Below, one piece after another: positions 18,268 through 29,237 of a stretch of 64,000 nt of DNA. Position 1 is the first letter of the stretch. Every line of letters starts with the position of its first letter. The notes under the pieces were generated by a model. It was not told the DNA's origin, made no database searches, and was given only the letters and a program-made list of their open reading frames with translations. Source of the stretch: Thalassotalea marina (GTDB taxonomy: Bacteria > Pseudomonadota > Gammaproteobacteria > Enterobacterales > Alteromonadaceae); the NCBI RefSeq assembly GCF_014656435.1, contig NZ_BNCK01000002.1, positions 241,475 through 305,474 of the forward strand. The letters run 5' to 3'. A program made the position numbers and the translations under genes.

Positions 18268-18963
18268 TTGAAACTCGTATCTACCCATAAATGGAGCGCC
18301 AAAGAAACTTTTTGGTTGGGCATTACTATTTTATTTGTAGTAATGCTGTTAGATGGTATCGTTTACAACTTATTAGACGTTTACCAAGGATTAATTTCGT
18401 CAGAAAACTCAATCCTTGTATCTATCTCTTTTCACTCTATTTTCACGATTTCGTTGCTGTTTCTACTTTCTTTATGTCGAGGTAATTTCAGTTTTATTGC
18501 TAAATATCGGCTCAACAAACCGCCTAAAGTAAAAGAATTAGTTAAATTCATATTAATACTCACCTTATATATTTTGTTAGGAGGTTATTTTTCTAGCTTT
18601 GTTGATGAACCAACACAAGATTTGTTTTTAAGTGATGAGTTTATATTAGATAACTTATTCATTTGCTGTATTGTTTTGGTGATCTTGGCCCCGTTTGCAG
18701 AAGAGTTGTTTTTTAGAGGATTCTTGTATCAAGGGTTAGTAGATGAAAATAAAAACAAATATTTAGGCCACTTAGTTATTTGTGTTTTATTTACCGCTTT
18801 GCATGCTTCCACCATGAGCTATATAGGTCTTGCCCTTATTTTCAATTCGTCTGTCTTCCTTAACTATGTACGATTTAAGAGCAATAACCTTTGGCTTACC
18901 ATTGTGCTTCACATGTATAACAATTTCATCGCATTGGGAACTATTTATATTTCTGTTTTTTGA
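18268..18963 (+). CDS. CPBP family intramembrane metalloprotease
   Basis: 231-residue membrane protein of the CAAX protease/bacteriocin-processing (Abi) family with about six to seven hydrophobic helices. Catalytic motifs are present: EELFFR at 145-150 (EExxxR), His179 in ALHAST and HMYNN at 215-219 (HxxxN). Bacterial members process peptides or give immunity to bacteriocins, but most, including this one, have no known substrate. Start is TTG at 18268, supported by AAGGA five bases upstream. It stands alone; no small peptide gene is recognised beside it. Confidence 0.9.
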   Translation: MKLVSTHKWSAKETFWLGITILFVVMLLDGIVYNLLDVYQGLISSENSILVSISFHSIFTISLLFLLSLCRGNFSFIAKYRLNKPPKVKELVKFILILTLYILLGGYFSSFVDEPTQDLFLSDEFILDNLFICCIVLVILAPFAEELFFRGFLYQGLVDENKNKYLGHLVICVLFTALHASTMSYIGLALIFNSSVFLNYVRFKSNNLWLTIVLHMYNNFIALGTIYISVF

Positions 18964-19074
18964 AAATTGCTATTGTATTTGTGTAGATGTTAAAACAACT
19001 TTCTTTTCAAAAAACATTCTTTGCTATTGGCAATGGTGACGCCAGTGACGCAGTTTGTTGCTAGTGTCACTTTA

Positions 19075-19779
19075 TTAGCGATTAAACACCTGTAAATACT
19101 GATTCACTTTGTTGTTGGTTAATCGCTGGGGGGACAGCTGTTGAACCACATCTAGCGCTTTTACGGATTGAGTTAAACCTGTTCTATCTTTTACCGACAT
19201 TTTACTAAATGATTCGCTGTCGATGATTGTCTTTAGGTTATCTCTGGCCGTTTGTAAGTCTTGCTGAAATGACTCTGATGCTTTGGCTTTTTCAACGTCT
19301 ATTAAAATAGCTCTGGCGGCTAATGCTGAATCTGAAAGTACTTTAGCTTGCTGCTTTTTATCTTCTTCAGCTTCTTCATTTACTTTCTGAATTTTCTTTG
19401 AAAAGTCGGCTAAGTACTGGGCTAAACTTTGTGTTTTAGTTTGCTCGTCAAGTTCAGCATTTTCAGTTTTATTTACATTGGACGATTTCGACAACTTGGC
19501 AAATTCATGTTGATTAATTAAGCCGTATTCATAAGCGCGTTCGACCAGCTTATCGATATTTACCATGGTTAAGCCACCTTTAAAAAACTCATTAGATAAA
19601 GCATTTAAACGTGTAGAGCGATCTGATAGATGAATGTCAGCAGGCTTTTTGTCAGCTTGTTCGTTACTTGTCTTATTTACTGTTGATTCTTCAAGCGGCG
19701 AGGTGCTTTTAATTCCAATTGCTGATTCATTGTTCGTTAAGTTGAAGCTTTGATAGTTTATTAGATTGTTATGGATCAT
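19075..19779 (-). CDS. Hypothetical protein, Lys/Glu/Asn-rich, 234 residues
   Basis: Not recognised. I start it at the ATG at 19779 because AAGGA lies ten bases upstream; an upstream in-frame start at 19854 would add a hydrophobic 25-residue segment (MTLWLAHFLL...), which cannot be ruled out and would make it membrane-anchored. The first 75 residues are polar and low-complexity (Asn/Ser/Thr), then comes a short domain with NIDKLVERAYEYGLINQHEFAKLS, and a helical, likely coiled-coil C-terminal part ending KVNQYLQVFNR. The N-terminal region looks disordered. Downstream of trhP-ferredoxin on the same strand, about 120 bases away. Confidence 0.65.
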   Translation of the reverse strand: MIHNNLINYQSFNLTNNESAIGIKSTSPLEESTVNKTSNEQADKKPADIHLSDRSTRLNALSNEFFKGGLTMVNIDKLVERAYEYGLINQHEFAKLSKSSNVNKTENAELDEQTKTQSLAQYLADFSKKIQKVNEEAEEDKKQQAKVLSDSALAARAILIDVEKAKASESFQQDLQTARDNLKTIIDSESFSKMSVKDRTGLTQSVKALDVVQQLSPQRLTNNKVNQYLQVFNR

Positions 19780-19897
19780 GTGCGTTGCATCCTTGTTTGT
19801 TGCTAACCATAGCGTACAGAGGCAAAGCAAAAAATGAGCCAGCCACAAGGTCATGTTTTTGACGTGGCTGGTAAAGCTATAAAATGGCGTTTAACCG

Positions 19898-21495
<1,598 letters not shown>

Positions 21496-21736
21496 GTTAC
21501 CTACTACAATCAGGTTAAAAAAACGGCGCATTATAGTGAGCCAAAACAGGGTTTGCAATGGCAAGTAGAGGTAGTTTTTGCTGGTAAAATGAGCAATCTA
21601 CAAAAAAGTTGATCTGGCGCAAGTTTTTAAAAATTACTGTTCAAAATATTCATAAATATTTCTATTATTTTTTACTAGAACATAGAAAAAATGTGCTACT
21701 TTTAAATTTATAAACAATAATTTAAGAGGTCCTTCT

Positions 21737-22579
21737 ATGGGAACTGAAAACGCGCTGTACACCATACTCATCGAAAAGATTAAACAGCAGTCTTTGGTAC
21801 TGCCAACCCTACCTGAGATAGCACTTCAAGTAAGAGAAGCTGCAGACGATCCAGAAGTTAATTTAGGAAAAATGAGTGAGATTATTTCTCATGACCCTGC
21901 GCTTTCAATGGGGATGTTGAAGGTGGCTAATAGTGCAATTTTAGGGCGTGGTGTAAAAGTAGAAACAGTTAACCAAGCGGTCACTCGAATTGGCCTGCGT
22001 CAAATTAAAAGTATTGCCACCGCTATGGCGCTTGAACAGGTTTTTGTCTCGAAAAATGAAATTGTTGCCTTGTATTTGAAAAAATCATGGGCAAAAACAA
22101 TTGACGTCGCCTCCGTTGCCATTAGCTTAATGACTTTTTATCAACGTGAACATAAACATACGTCTTTAGCGTTAGATACCTTAACCTTAGCAGCATTAAT
22201 TCACAGCATTGGGGTGTTACCTATCTTGACAGAAGCAGAAGGCCATCCAGATGTATTCGCTAATCCAACATTTTTACAACAAGCGATCATTAAATTATCG
22301 AGTCGTGTTGGTGCTGAGGTAACAAAAGCGTGGGGAATGTCTGAAGAGTTGACCCACATAGTTGAAAGCTGGAGTGATTTAACGACATTGCCAAGTGAAG
22401 TTCATTATTTGGACTTTATTCGAGCGGGTGCGATTTATCACGGCATCTTCAAAAACGAAGCAACTCAGCAAGCATTAACAAGTAGTTATATTAAGAAAGG
22501 TGTTTTACCTGACGAAGATTTTTTAAAGAGTGACGAATTTAGAGCAATGGTCAATGACGTTAAATCTATGTTTACTTAA
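21737..22579 (+). CDS. HDOD domain protein
   Basis: 280-residue cytoplasmic signalling protein of the HDOD (metal-dependent hydrolase-like output domain) family, often linked to c-di-GMP or chemotaxis networks. The start region with LPTLPEIALQVREAADDPEV is the family mark, followed by SHDPALSMGMLKVANSA and TRIGLRQIKSIA. HDOD domains usually lack the catalytic HD pair and are thought to be scaffolds. Ribosome binding site AAGAGG lies well placed before the ATG. Single gene with its own terminator. Confidence 0.93.
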   Translation: MGTENALYTILIEKIKQQSLVLPTLPEIALQVREAADDPEVNLGKMSEIISHDPALSMGMLKVANSAILGRGVKVETVNQAVTRIGLRQIKSIATAMALEQVFVSKNEIVALYLKKSWAKTIDVASVAISLMTFYQREHKHTSLALDTLTLAALIHSIGVLPILTEAEGHPDVFANPTFLQQAIIKLSSRVGAEVTKAWGMSEELTHIVESWSDLTTLPSEVHYLDFIRAGAIYHGIFKNEATQQALTSSYIKKGVLPDEDFLKSDEFRAMVNDVKSMFT

Positions 22580-22605
22580 TTAAAACGTCTTTCAATATTG
22601 TAAAT

Positions 22606-22642
22606 AAAAAGCCCATCAGTTATTGAAATTGATGGGCTTTTT
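22606..22642. terminator. Bidirectional terminator between HDOD gene and rdgC
   Basis: Stem AAAAAGCCCATCA / TGATGGGCTTTTT with an 11-base loop, T runs on both strands; serves the convergent genes on each side. Confidence 0.93.
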
Positions 22643-22649
22643 ATTTCGA

Positions 22650-23570
22650 TTATTTTTCTAAATAATCTGTTGTTTTTGTACCAAACTCTGCAAGTAAATC
22701 GTCTATAAAGCGGTTTAGTTCACCCGCCATTAAAGCGAAGTCTGCATCGAGTCTTGCTAAAACGTCATCTTTATCGATATCATCATTTTGCTCGTGTAAA
22801 ACATCGAAGAATTTTAAGCGTTTAATAGCAAAGTCATCACATAGGATAAACGACATTGCGTCATCCCATTCCAGCTCTAATTTAACAACAAACTTTTCTG
22901 CATCTAGATGAGCTTTTATTTCGTCACTCTGTAAGTCTTGCTTTTTAACACGAATAATAGCGCCATCGTCGCCCAAACCGTGTAATTCAGCTTCTGTACC
23001 TAGTTGAAAGTTTTCGCCAAACTGTGCGTCGGTTAGCCAGTCTGTCATCAGTTCATCTGGTGCTTTCTCTGGTGATACACTAGTAACAGGTAAGGTACCT
23101 AATGCTTTGCGAAGTAAGGCTAAAAAGTCTTCAGCTTTGCTTCTGCTGCTTGAGTTGATCACTATGATGTTATGTTGCGCATTAATATAGGCATGCATAT
23201 CAGTAACACGTGAGAAAGCGCGAGGTAACAATTCGAAAATAATATCTTCTTTAAACTGCTCCTTTTCCTTTTTGGTCGCACTACGAGAATGCTCATTTTC
23301 AAGGGCGTTTACTTTTTCTTCCAACATATCTTTAATGACAGGAGCTGGAAGGATTTTTTCTTCTTTTCTGGCACATAACAAATGATTACCGTTAACGGTA
23401 TGCACTATGTTATTGCTGTGCTTACCCATGGCATTAACCCAGCCAAAATGCGACATTTCTGTAGAAGCACACGGGGTAAATAAGTGCTCACTCAACAGTT
23501 TTTCAATATCTTGTTCAGTCCATTCAAACGGACGAGTAAAAGCAAAAAAGTATAAATTCTTAAACCACAT
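22650..23570 (-). CDS. rdgC: Recombination-associated protein RdgC
   Basis: 306-residue nucleoid-associated protein that forms a ring around DNA and limits RecA loading. The beginning MWFKNLYFF and the FGWVNAMG, LLCARKEEKILP segments are diagnostic, and full length matches the family (about 300). The acidic C-terminal region with LARLDADFALMAGEL is also typical. Transcribed alone, upstream of nothing on the same strand within 100 bases; ends at the shared terminator. Confidence 0.97.
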   Translation of the reverse strand: MWFKNLYFFAFTRPFEWTEQDIEKLLSEHLFTPCASTEMSHFGWVNAMGKHSNNIVHTVNGNHLLCARKEEKILPAPVIKDMLEEKVNALENEHSRSATKKEKEQFKEDIIFELLPRAFSRVTDMHAYINAQHNIIVINSSSRSKAEDFLALLRKALGTLPVTSVSPEKAPDELMTDWLTDAQFGENFQLGTEAELHGLGDDGAIIRVKKQDLQSDEIKAHLDAEKFVVKLELEWDDAMSFILCDDFAIKRLKFFDVLHEQNDDIDKDDVLARLDADFALMAGELNRFIDDLLAEFGTKTTDYLEK

Positions 23571-23700
23571 TATGACTTTTCCAAAGGCAAAAGATGCCGA
23601 GTTGTTTTTCCAAGGGCAGTATCTTATACCAATTTAAAGCCTTAATTAATGGCAATCGCAATTTTTAATTTATTCTAGTGAATCTTCGGGGAGAAAATTA

Positions 23701-25428
23701 CTAAACCATGTCGTCAAAGCGAATCGTGTAGACAAGCCCAGAAGGTGATCTTGCTTCTGCTTCTACTGTGCCATTTAACGTATCGGTAACAAGGTTATAA
23801 ATGATATGAGTGCCAAGACCTGTACCACCTTTTCCAGCTTTGGTAGTAAAAAATGGATCGAATAATTTGGCCAGGTTTTCCGCCGGCATGCCAACGCCAT
23901 CGTCTTCGTATTTAAGCTCAATACATTTATTGTGCATTTTAACGGCGATATTAATTTTGCCTCGATTAATCCCTTCAAAACCGTGAATAATCGAGTTAAT
24001 AATTAAGTTGGTAATTATTTGAGCAATAGCACCTGCATGACAATGTACAATTAAATCTTTTGGACAGTCGATATTTATACTGTGATTGGTTTTTTTGAGT
24101 TTTGGGTGCAGTGAATGGATGATCTCATCAATATATTTAGCCATATTTAGCTGTCTAATTTTATTGCTGGTTTGATCAACGGCGACTTGTTTGTAACTGG
24201 TAATAAGCTCCGACGCTCTATTTAAGTTGTTTACCAATAGCGCAACACTTTGCTCTGCATTACTAGTGAACTCTTCTAGCCCACGTTTACTTAGCTTTTG
24301 TTCTTCGACGTCACGTTTGAGGTTTGTCAGTAAGTCGGCAAGAAAACTGGTAGAAGTAATACTGACACCAATAGGGGTATTAATTTCATGCGATACTTCG
24401 GCAGATAAAGCGCCAAGTACTGCCATTTTTTCTGCATCAAGTAATCGTTCCTGAGCTCTGTTTAACTCTTCAATTGATAATTTTAGTTCTTTGTTGGTTT
24501 CCAATAAGGTTTTTTCGGTATTACTACGACGCTTATTTTCACCTTTAAGTTGCTCTTGTTGCGCCATCAATTCACGTTGCTGACGCTCCATTTTTAACAT
24601 GGTAGTGCTCAAAGAAGAGGTTTTTTTAGCAACTTCTTGTTCAAGCATTAAGTTTTGTTCATCTAGTTTACGGTTTGAGGCAATGATTTCTCGCTGCGCA
24701 TTAGCCAGCTCTTCTTTATATTTGGCCAGCTCTGATAACAAGTTGTTATAGGCATTTTGTAATATGCTCAGCTCATTTTCTTCATAATTATCCATATGAA
24801 TTTTTGACGCTTCCGGATCATCCATATCAAATTGATTAATTTGTTCGGTTAATTCATTTAATGGGTTGGTGAGTAATTTAGAAAACGCAATTGAAAATAG
24901 AAGCACGAGCGCCGCTGTTTTAACCATGGCATTACCGATCAGAAAATAGATACCTACTTCGATACGGTTAAAAATAACTTGATTGCTCGATAGCAAAGTA
25001 ACGGTACCGACTTTAGTCGTTCGGCCAGAGAATTCAAAAATGAGTGGGAAAGTGTGACCAAACAGGCCATCGGAAAGTGCGTTGATATTAAAAAAGCTTT
25101 GCTGAACGGCTTTTTTATCTCGATCTAATTCAGCGCCTAATTGGGTGATAACTTGGTTATTTTCGTCACTGACTTTAATACCTTTTATCATGGGAATTGC
25201 CACTAAGCCTTCGGCAATATCTATAGCTTGTTGCGTATTTAACTCCCATACGGCACGGGTTAAGCTGCTAGAGAAGGTTTTTTCAAGGGTTTGCAATTCG
25301 TCGTTAATGTGTTTTCTTGTGTTGGCAAATTCGGCACCAATCTGCACACAGGTAACTAAAAAAGTTAAAACAAAATAAAAGGACAATACTCTGGTCAGCA
25401 ATTTACGAGAGATACTAGTAACTTTCAT
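23701..25428 (-). CDS. Membrane sensor histidine kinase with coiled coil
   Basis: 575-residue sensor kinase. Helix at about 12-32, periplasmic region (33-152), second helix at about 160-182, HAMP-like linker, a long coiled coil (about 220-335), then the histidine kinase core: His347 in SAEVSHEINTP, an N-box near 470 (NLIINSIIHGF), and G-boxes DDGVGMP and GTGLGTHI. No response regulator lies next to it, so the partner is elsewhere. The kinase type resembles those of the PAS/coiled-coil HK4 class that sense envelope or redox signals. Ligand unknown. Confidence 0.93.
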   Translation of the reverse strand: MKVTSISRKLLTRVLSFYFVLTFLVTCVQIGAEFANTRKHINDELQTLEKTFSSSLTRAVWELNTQQAIDIAEGLVAIPMIKGIKVSDENNQVITQLGAELDRDKKAVQQSFFNINALSDGLFGHTFPLIFEFSGRTTKVGTVTLLSSNQVIFNRIEVGIYFLIGNAMVKTAALVLLFSIAFSKLLTNPLNELTEQINQFDMDDPEASKIHMDNYEENELSILQNAYNNLLSELAKYKEELANAQREIIASNRKLDEQNLMLEQEVAKKTSSLSTTMLKMERQQRELMAQQEQLKGENKRRSNTEKTLLETNKELKLSIEELNRAQERLLDAEKMAVLGALSAEVSHEINTPIGVSITSTSFLADLLTNLKRDVEEQKLSKRGLEEFTSNAEQSVALLVNNLNRASELITSYKQVAVDQTSNKIRQLNMAKYIDEIIHSLHPKLKKTNHSINIDCPKDLIVHCHAGAIAQIITNLIINSIIHGFEGINRGKINIAVKMHNKCIELKYEDDGVGMPAENLAKLFDPFFTTKAGKGGTGLGTHIIYNLVTDTLNGTVEAEARSPSGLVYTIRFDDMV

Positions 25429-25582
25429 TTAAACGTTCTTAAAAATCCTGTGCATGAAATTGATTGTAGTCATTTTGTCTTACGATTACAGTTTTTTTCA
25501 AAAAAAATACATTTTTTAAAAAGAAAATTTCTTAAATTTCCACGATATAGACTATAGTTCTTTTGATTGACGTACTAACACT
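25429..25582. other. A+T-rich divergent region before the porin promoters
   Basis: The upstream part of a 303-base divergent gap is A+T-rich, with A and T tracts near 25495-25530 that could bend DNA. No gene is seen. The rest of the gap holds the two Pho-box promoters. Confidence 0.5.
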
Positions 25583-25616
25583 TTGTCACTAAATTGACAT
25601 AAATTTCACATATAAA
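25583..25616 (+). promoter_or_regulatory. Pho-box promoter P1 of the porin gene
   Basis: Box TTGTCACTAAATTGACATA (25583-25601) followed after exactly 9 bp by TATAAA (25611-25616). The second half-site (TGACA) is degenerate relative to TGTCA. The geometry equals that of the other Pho promoters in the window. Confidence 0.6.
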
Positions 25617-25656
25617 TGAAGCATTAAATTCATTTAAATGTAAAAAAAGGTTCATA

Positions 25657-25690
25657 TTGTCACAAAAGTGTCATCTTTCGAAGGCACAAT
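25657..25690 (+). promoter_or_regulatory. Pho-box promoter P2 of the porin gene
   Basis: Box TTGTCACAAAAGTGTCATC (25657-25675) with two good TGTCA half-sites 11 bp apart, then CACAAT (25685-25690) after 9 bp. Because the box covers the upstream TTG of the frame, it also supports ATG 25732 as the porin start. Confidence 0.75.
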
Positions 25691-25731
25691 GTGCGACAAA
25701 TTATTTACTACACTCTTTCATAGGTGAACAC

Positions 25732-26658
25732 ATGCACTTTTCAACTCGCACCCTAGCTGCTGCAATCGTTACAGCATTATCGTTACCGGTAACGGCTGCT
25801 GACATTGATATCTATGGTAAAGCAAATTTAACCGTTCAATCTTCAGATGAAGGAGAAGGATCTTTTACTGAAGTTAAAAGTAATGCTTCACGCATCGGTT
25901 TAAAGGGAACTCATGAGCTATCTGACGGTTTATTCGTTGTATACAAAGCAGAGTTTCAGGTTGATCTAGACGGTGATAGTGCCAAAGGCGATAGCATTAC
26001 TGATAGAAACCAATACGTTGGTTTAAAAGGTAACTTTGGTGAAATATTAATAGGTCATAACGATACCTTAACCAAGCAAATTCAAGGTAAAGTTGATTTG
26101 TTTAGTGACCTAAATGGTGATATTAAAAGCTTGTGGAAAGGTGAAAACCGCATGTCGGATAGCATCACCTACAAGTCAGCTAAATTTGGTGACTTTCAAT
26201 TTGGTTTAACTTATGTAGCAGAAGATAGTGTTGATGGTGAAGATGCAACATCAATTGCTGTTATGTACGGCGACCAAGCACTGAAGAAATCTAAATTATA
26301 TGCGGCGATTTCAGTCGATAGCGAAATGAATGGCTATGACATTACTCGTGCTGTTGTATCAGGAAAACTAGGTGGATTCACTTTAGGTGCAATTGCGCAA
26401 ACCCAAGAAAATATTGATTCAGGCCAAGAAATGGACGGTTTTATGGTATCTGCTAAATACCCAATCAACAACTGGACGTTAAAAGGTCAAGTGCAAACTG
26501 CTAGCTTTGATGGCGGTGATGACAAAACTGGTGTTACTGTTGGTGCGGACTATGCACTTGCAAAGAGCACTAAAGTATTTGGTTTCTATACAACATTTGA
26601 TATGGATACTGGTGCTGATGAAGATTATTTAGGCGTTGGTTTAGAATACAAATTCTAA
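25732..26658 (+). CDS. Outer-membrane porin, Pho-controlled
   Basis: Gram-negative trimeric-type porin, 308 residues. Signal peptide residues 1-22 (LSLPVTAA) is followed by DIYGKANLTVQSS, the classical first beta strand, and the chain ends LGVGLEYKF with C-terminal Phe required for BamA insertion. RNQYVGLKGNFGEILIGH is the porin signature before constriction loop L3. Start at ATG 25732 with AGGTG upstream; two Pho boxes precede it, so it is probably induced by phosphate starvation and admits phosphate or other anions, like PhoE by analogy. Selectivity cannot be read from sequence. Confidence 0.93.
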   Translation: MHFSTRTLAAAIVTALSLPVTAADIDIYGKANLTVQSSDEGEGSFTEVKSNASRIGLKGTHELSDGLFVVYKAEFQVDLDGDSAKGDSITDRNQYVGLKGNFGEILIGHNDTLTKQIQGKVDLFSDLNGDIKSLWKGENRMSDSITYKSAKFGDFQFGLTYVAEDSVDGEDATSIAVMYGDQALKKSKLYAAISVDSEMNGYDITRAVVSGKLGGFTLGAIAQTQENIDSGQEMDGFMVSAKYPINNWTLKGQVQTASFDGGDDKTGVTVGADYALAKSTKVFGFYTTFDMDTGADEDYLGVGLEYKF

Positions 26659-26672
26659 TCGCCTGTTCAATA

Positions 26673-26705
26673 AAGAAAAAAGCGGCGTTAAGCCGCTTTT
26701 TTCTT
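26673..26705 (+). terminator. Terminator after the porin gene
   Basis: Strong stem AAGAAAAAAGCGGC / GCCGCTTTTTTCTT with a 5-base loop and T run. It separates the porin transcript from the phoB promoter. Confidence 0.94.
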
Positions 26706-26750
26706 GCCAATAACAGCAATATAGACAATGATGATCTAAAATATCTAGAC

Positions 26751-26784
26751 ATGTCATAAAATTGTCACAAAAATTTATCACAAT
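26751..26784 (+). promoter_or_regulatory. Pho-box promoter of phoBR
   Basis: Box ATGTCATAAAATTGTCACA (26751-26769) with two exact TGTCA half-sites, then CACAAT at 26779-26784 after 9 bp. It implies positive autoregulation of phoBR. Confidence 0.85.
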
Positions 26785-26826
26785 GTTCATTAGTAAATGT
26801 CGGATGACTATTGGGAAGTTTTTTAA

Positions 26827-27528
26827 ATGAACAGACAAATTTTGGTTGTGGAAGACGAAGCACCAATTAGAGAAATGATCACTTTTGTATTGGAACAGAA
26901 TGGATTCAATACCATAGAAGCAGAGGATTTTGATCAAGCAAAGGCTAAAGTTGTCGAGCCTTATCCTGATCTCATCCTACTTGACTGGATGTTGCCTGGT
27001 GGCTCTGGTGTTAAGTTGGCAAAGTCACTTAAACAAAATGAGTATACTCGCTCAATTCCAATCATCATGTTAACTGCACGTGCAGATGAGGATGATAAAG
27101 TAAAAGGGTTTGATGTTGGCGTTGATGACTACGTGACTAAACCTTTCTCACCTAAAGAATTAATTGCTCGCATTAAAGCCGTAATTCGTCGAGTTTCTCC
27201 TACAGCGTTAGAAGAAGCCATTGAGTTTCATGGTATGAAACTAGACCCTGTGGCTCATCGAGTTTCGATCAATGACAGAAATGTTGATTTAGGCCCAACA
27301 GAGTTTCGCTTGTTACACTTTTTCATGACGCATACTGAGCGTGTTTATAGTCGCGAGCAATTATTAGATAACGTTTGGGGAACCAACGTTTATGTTGAAG
27401 ATAGAACGGTTGATGTACATATTCGACGTTTACGTAAAGCGATTGCGGGTGAAGGTCACGAAGACTTTATTCAAACCGTTCGTGGTTCAGGCTATCGCTT
27501 TTCCGGTAAAGTTAAAGCAGGTGTTTAA
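26827..27528 (+). CDS. phoB: Phosphate regulon response regulator PhoB
   Basis: OmpR-family transcription activator, 233 residues. Receiver domain 1-120 with phospho-acceptor Asp53 (LLDWMLPG), switch Thr (LTARAD) and Lys (TKPFSPKEL); winged-helix DNA-binding domain about 130-230 with [14 protein letters not shown] and GSGYRFS. When phosphorylated by PhoR it binds Pho boxes, five of which I recognise in this window. Followed 9 bases later by phoR in one operon. Its own promoter carries a Pho box. Confidence 0.97.
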   Translation: MNRQILVVEDEAPIREMITFVLEQNGFNTIEAEDFDQAKAKVVEPYPDLILLDWMLPGGSGVKLAKSLKQNEYTRSIPIIMLTARADEDDKVKGFDVGVDDYVTKPFSPKELIARIKAVIRRVSPTALEEAIEFHGMKLDPVAHRVSINDRNVDLGPTEFRLLHFFMTHTERVYSREQLLDNVWGTNVYVEDRTVDVHIRRLRKAIAGEGHEDFIQTVRGSGYRFSGKVKAGV

Positions 27529-27537
27529 TTAAAACTT

Positions 27538-28848
27538 ATGTATTTTCGTTTATCGGCTAAGGCAATATTTGCGAAGTTTTTAATTGTTTTAGCAGTAAGT
27601 GCTGGGGTTGGTTTATTGTTTGGCCAACCCTTTTTGTTTGTTGCAATATCAGCCGTCGTCATTTTATCTTGGCACTACATTCATTTGATAAAATTAATGA
27701 AGTGGTTGTGGAAGAGCCGCACGATTTCACCTCCTCATGCTGATGGTATTTGGGGACGAATTTATGACGGCTTGTATCGACAAACAAGGCAATACCGCCA
27801 AAAACAAAAAACGCTAAATGATAAAATTAGACAATTTAGAGATGGCGCTGAAGCGTTACCAGATGCTGCACTAGTTTTGTCAAATGACCTTACTATCCAA
27901 TGGGGTAACAAAAAGGCACAACGAATTTTAGGGATACGTTGGCCAGGAGATGTTGGGCAGCGTATTGACAACCTTATTCGTTTTCCTGAATTTGCCAAGT
28001 ACATTGAAGCGGCAAACTTCGACCAACCTTGTCACATCCAATCGCCAATAAATTCTGACATTATGCTTGAATTACGTTTGATGCAATACGGTGTTGATCA
28101 AGTATTATTTTTAGCAAGAGACATCAGTAAAATTCATCGCTTGGAAGAAATGCGTAGAGATTTTGTTGCCAATGTATCACATGAACTAAAAACGCCACTT
28201 ACGGTAGTTCGTGGTTATGTTGAGATGGTACAAAGCACTGAACATGCACTTGACCCATATTGGCAGAAAGTTTTTGATACCATGGAAACCCAAGTCTCTA
28301 GAATGGATCGCTTAGTTGAGCAATTACTTGTGTTATCTCGCGTAGAAATTCACATGGACGAAGAAGAAAAACATTTAGTAGATATGCCTAAATTGTTAAA
28401 AGCATTAATTGATGATGCTCAGTGGCTAAACCAAGATAAAGGACACACTATTACCCATGAAATTGATCCAACCTTGGCTCTAGAAGGGTTAGACAATGAA
28501 TTAAAAAGTGCCTGTTCAAACTTAATATCCAATGCCATTGGTTATACACCTGCAGGCGGTAATATCCATATTTCATGGGTTAAAGACGGCAATAAAGCGA
28601 AGTTTTCCGTAAAAGATGATGGCCCAGGTATAAGACCTGAGCATGTTAATCGCCTAACTGAACGATTCTTCCGTGTTGATAAATCTCGTTCAAGAGATAC
28701 AGGTGGCTCAGGTTTAGGTTTAGCGATTGTTAAACATGTACTTAATCATCATCATGCTGAATTAGCGATCAATAGCCGTTGGGGGCAAGGAAGTGAATTT
28801 ATTATTTACTTTGAACCTAAGTGTATTAGAAGTTTGAGCGTCGCCTAA
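27538..28848 (+). CDS. phoR: Phosphate regulon sensor kinase PhoR
   Basis: 436-residue membrane histidine kinase of the PhoR type. Two closely spaced membrane helices (about 8-28 and 31-48) with no large periplasmic domain, a short charged linker, a PAS domain (about 95-200), the phospho-acceptor His215 in NVSHELKTP, and the ATPase domain with N-box NLISNAIGYTP, DDGPGI and GGSGLGLAI. Lack of a periplasmic sensor fits signalling through the Pst transporter and PhoU, both in this window. Terminator follows. Confidence 0.97.
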   Translation: MYFRLSAKAIFAKFLIVLAVSAGVGLLFGQPFLFVAISAVVILSWHYIHLIKLMKWLWKSRTISPPHADGIWGRIYDGLYRQTRQYRQKQKTLNDKIRQFRDGAEALPDAALVLSNDLTIQWGNKKAQRILGIRWPGDVGQRIDNLIRFPEFAKYIEAANFDQPCHIQSPINSDIMLELRLMQYGVDQVLFLARDISKIHRLEEMRRDFVANVSHELKTPLTVVRGYVEMVQSTEHALDPYWQKVFDTMETQVSRMDRLVEQLLVLSRVEIHMDEEEKHLVDMPKLLKALIDDAQWLNQDKGHTITHEIDPTLALEGLDNELKSACSNLISNAIGYTPAGGNIHISWVKDGNKAKFSVKDDGPGIRPEHVNRLTERFFRVDKSRSRDTGGSGLGLAIVKHVLNHHHAELAINSRWGQGSEFIIYFEPKCIRSLSVA

Positions 28849-28865
28849 CACTACTTATTTGTAAG

Positions 28866-28900
28866 GCCTTGTTAATTTTATAAATTGACAAGGCTTTTTT
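28866..28900 (+). terminator. Terminator after phoR
   Basis: GCCTTGT / ACAAGGC stem, extended by partly paired A+T bases around the loop, followed by six T. Confidence 0.88.
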
Positions 28901-29136
28901 AATTCAATTGATATAACCCAAATTTGCTTTAGAAAATGTGCTAAATACAAAAAACAATAACTTAGCATTCCCTTATAAATCTAGTTCGATATTTTTTATA
29001 GGAATTCAAGATATTTTGGAGCTGGAATAGCTAGCTAATTCACTTCAAACTAAAGCAGAAGTCAGTAAAAATAGCACCCAAAACCGTATTGCTTATACGA
29101 AGCTGAGGTTAAATATAAATGACATTTTTTTTAATC
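28901..29136. other. Intergenic region phoR-pstS, upstream part
   Basis: A+T-rich stretch between the phoR terminator and the pstS promoter. No coding frame with a ribosome binding site and no strong hairpin was seen. Confidence 0.5.
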
Positions 29137-29170
29137 CTGTCATATAAGTGTCACAAACCATAAATATAAT
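29137..29170 (+). promoter_or_regulatory. Pho-box promoter of pstS
   Basis: Box CTGTCATATAAGTGTCACA (29137-29155), the closest match in the window to the E. coli consensus, followed after 9 bp by a consensus TATAAT (29165-29170). Confidence 0.9.
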
Positions 29171-29237
29171 CGTCATATTAGCTTTATATAGTGTTCACAA
29201 AATTACTGAAAGTAACACTCTCAATTTGGAGATTAAT

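Noticed and set aside
25657-25731. Longer porin start at TTG 25657
   Set aside because: The added residues precede a normal signal peptide and the codons overlap a Pho box; ATG 25732 has a good ribosome binding site.
29148-29237. Longer pstS start at 29148
   Set aside because: It would overlap the Pho box and the -10 element; ATG 29238 has GGAG upstream and a signal peptide directly after.
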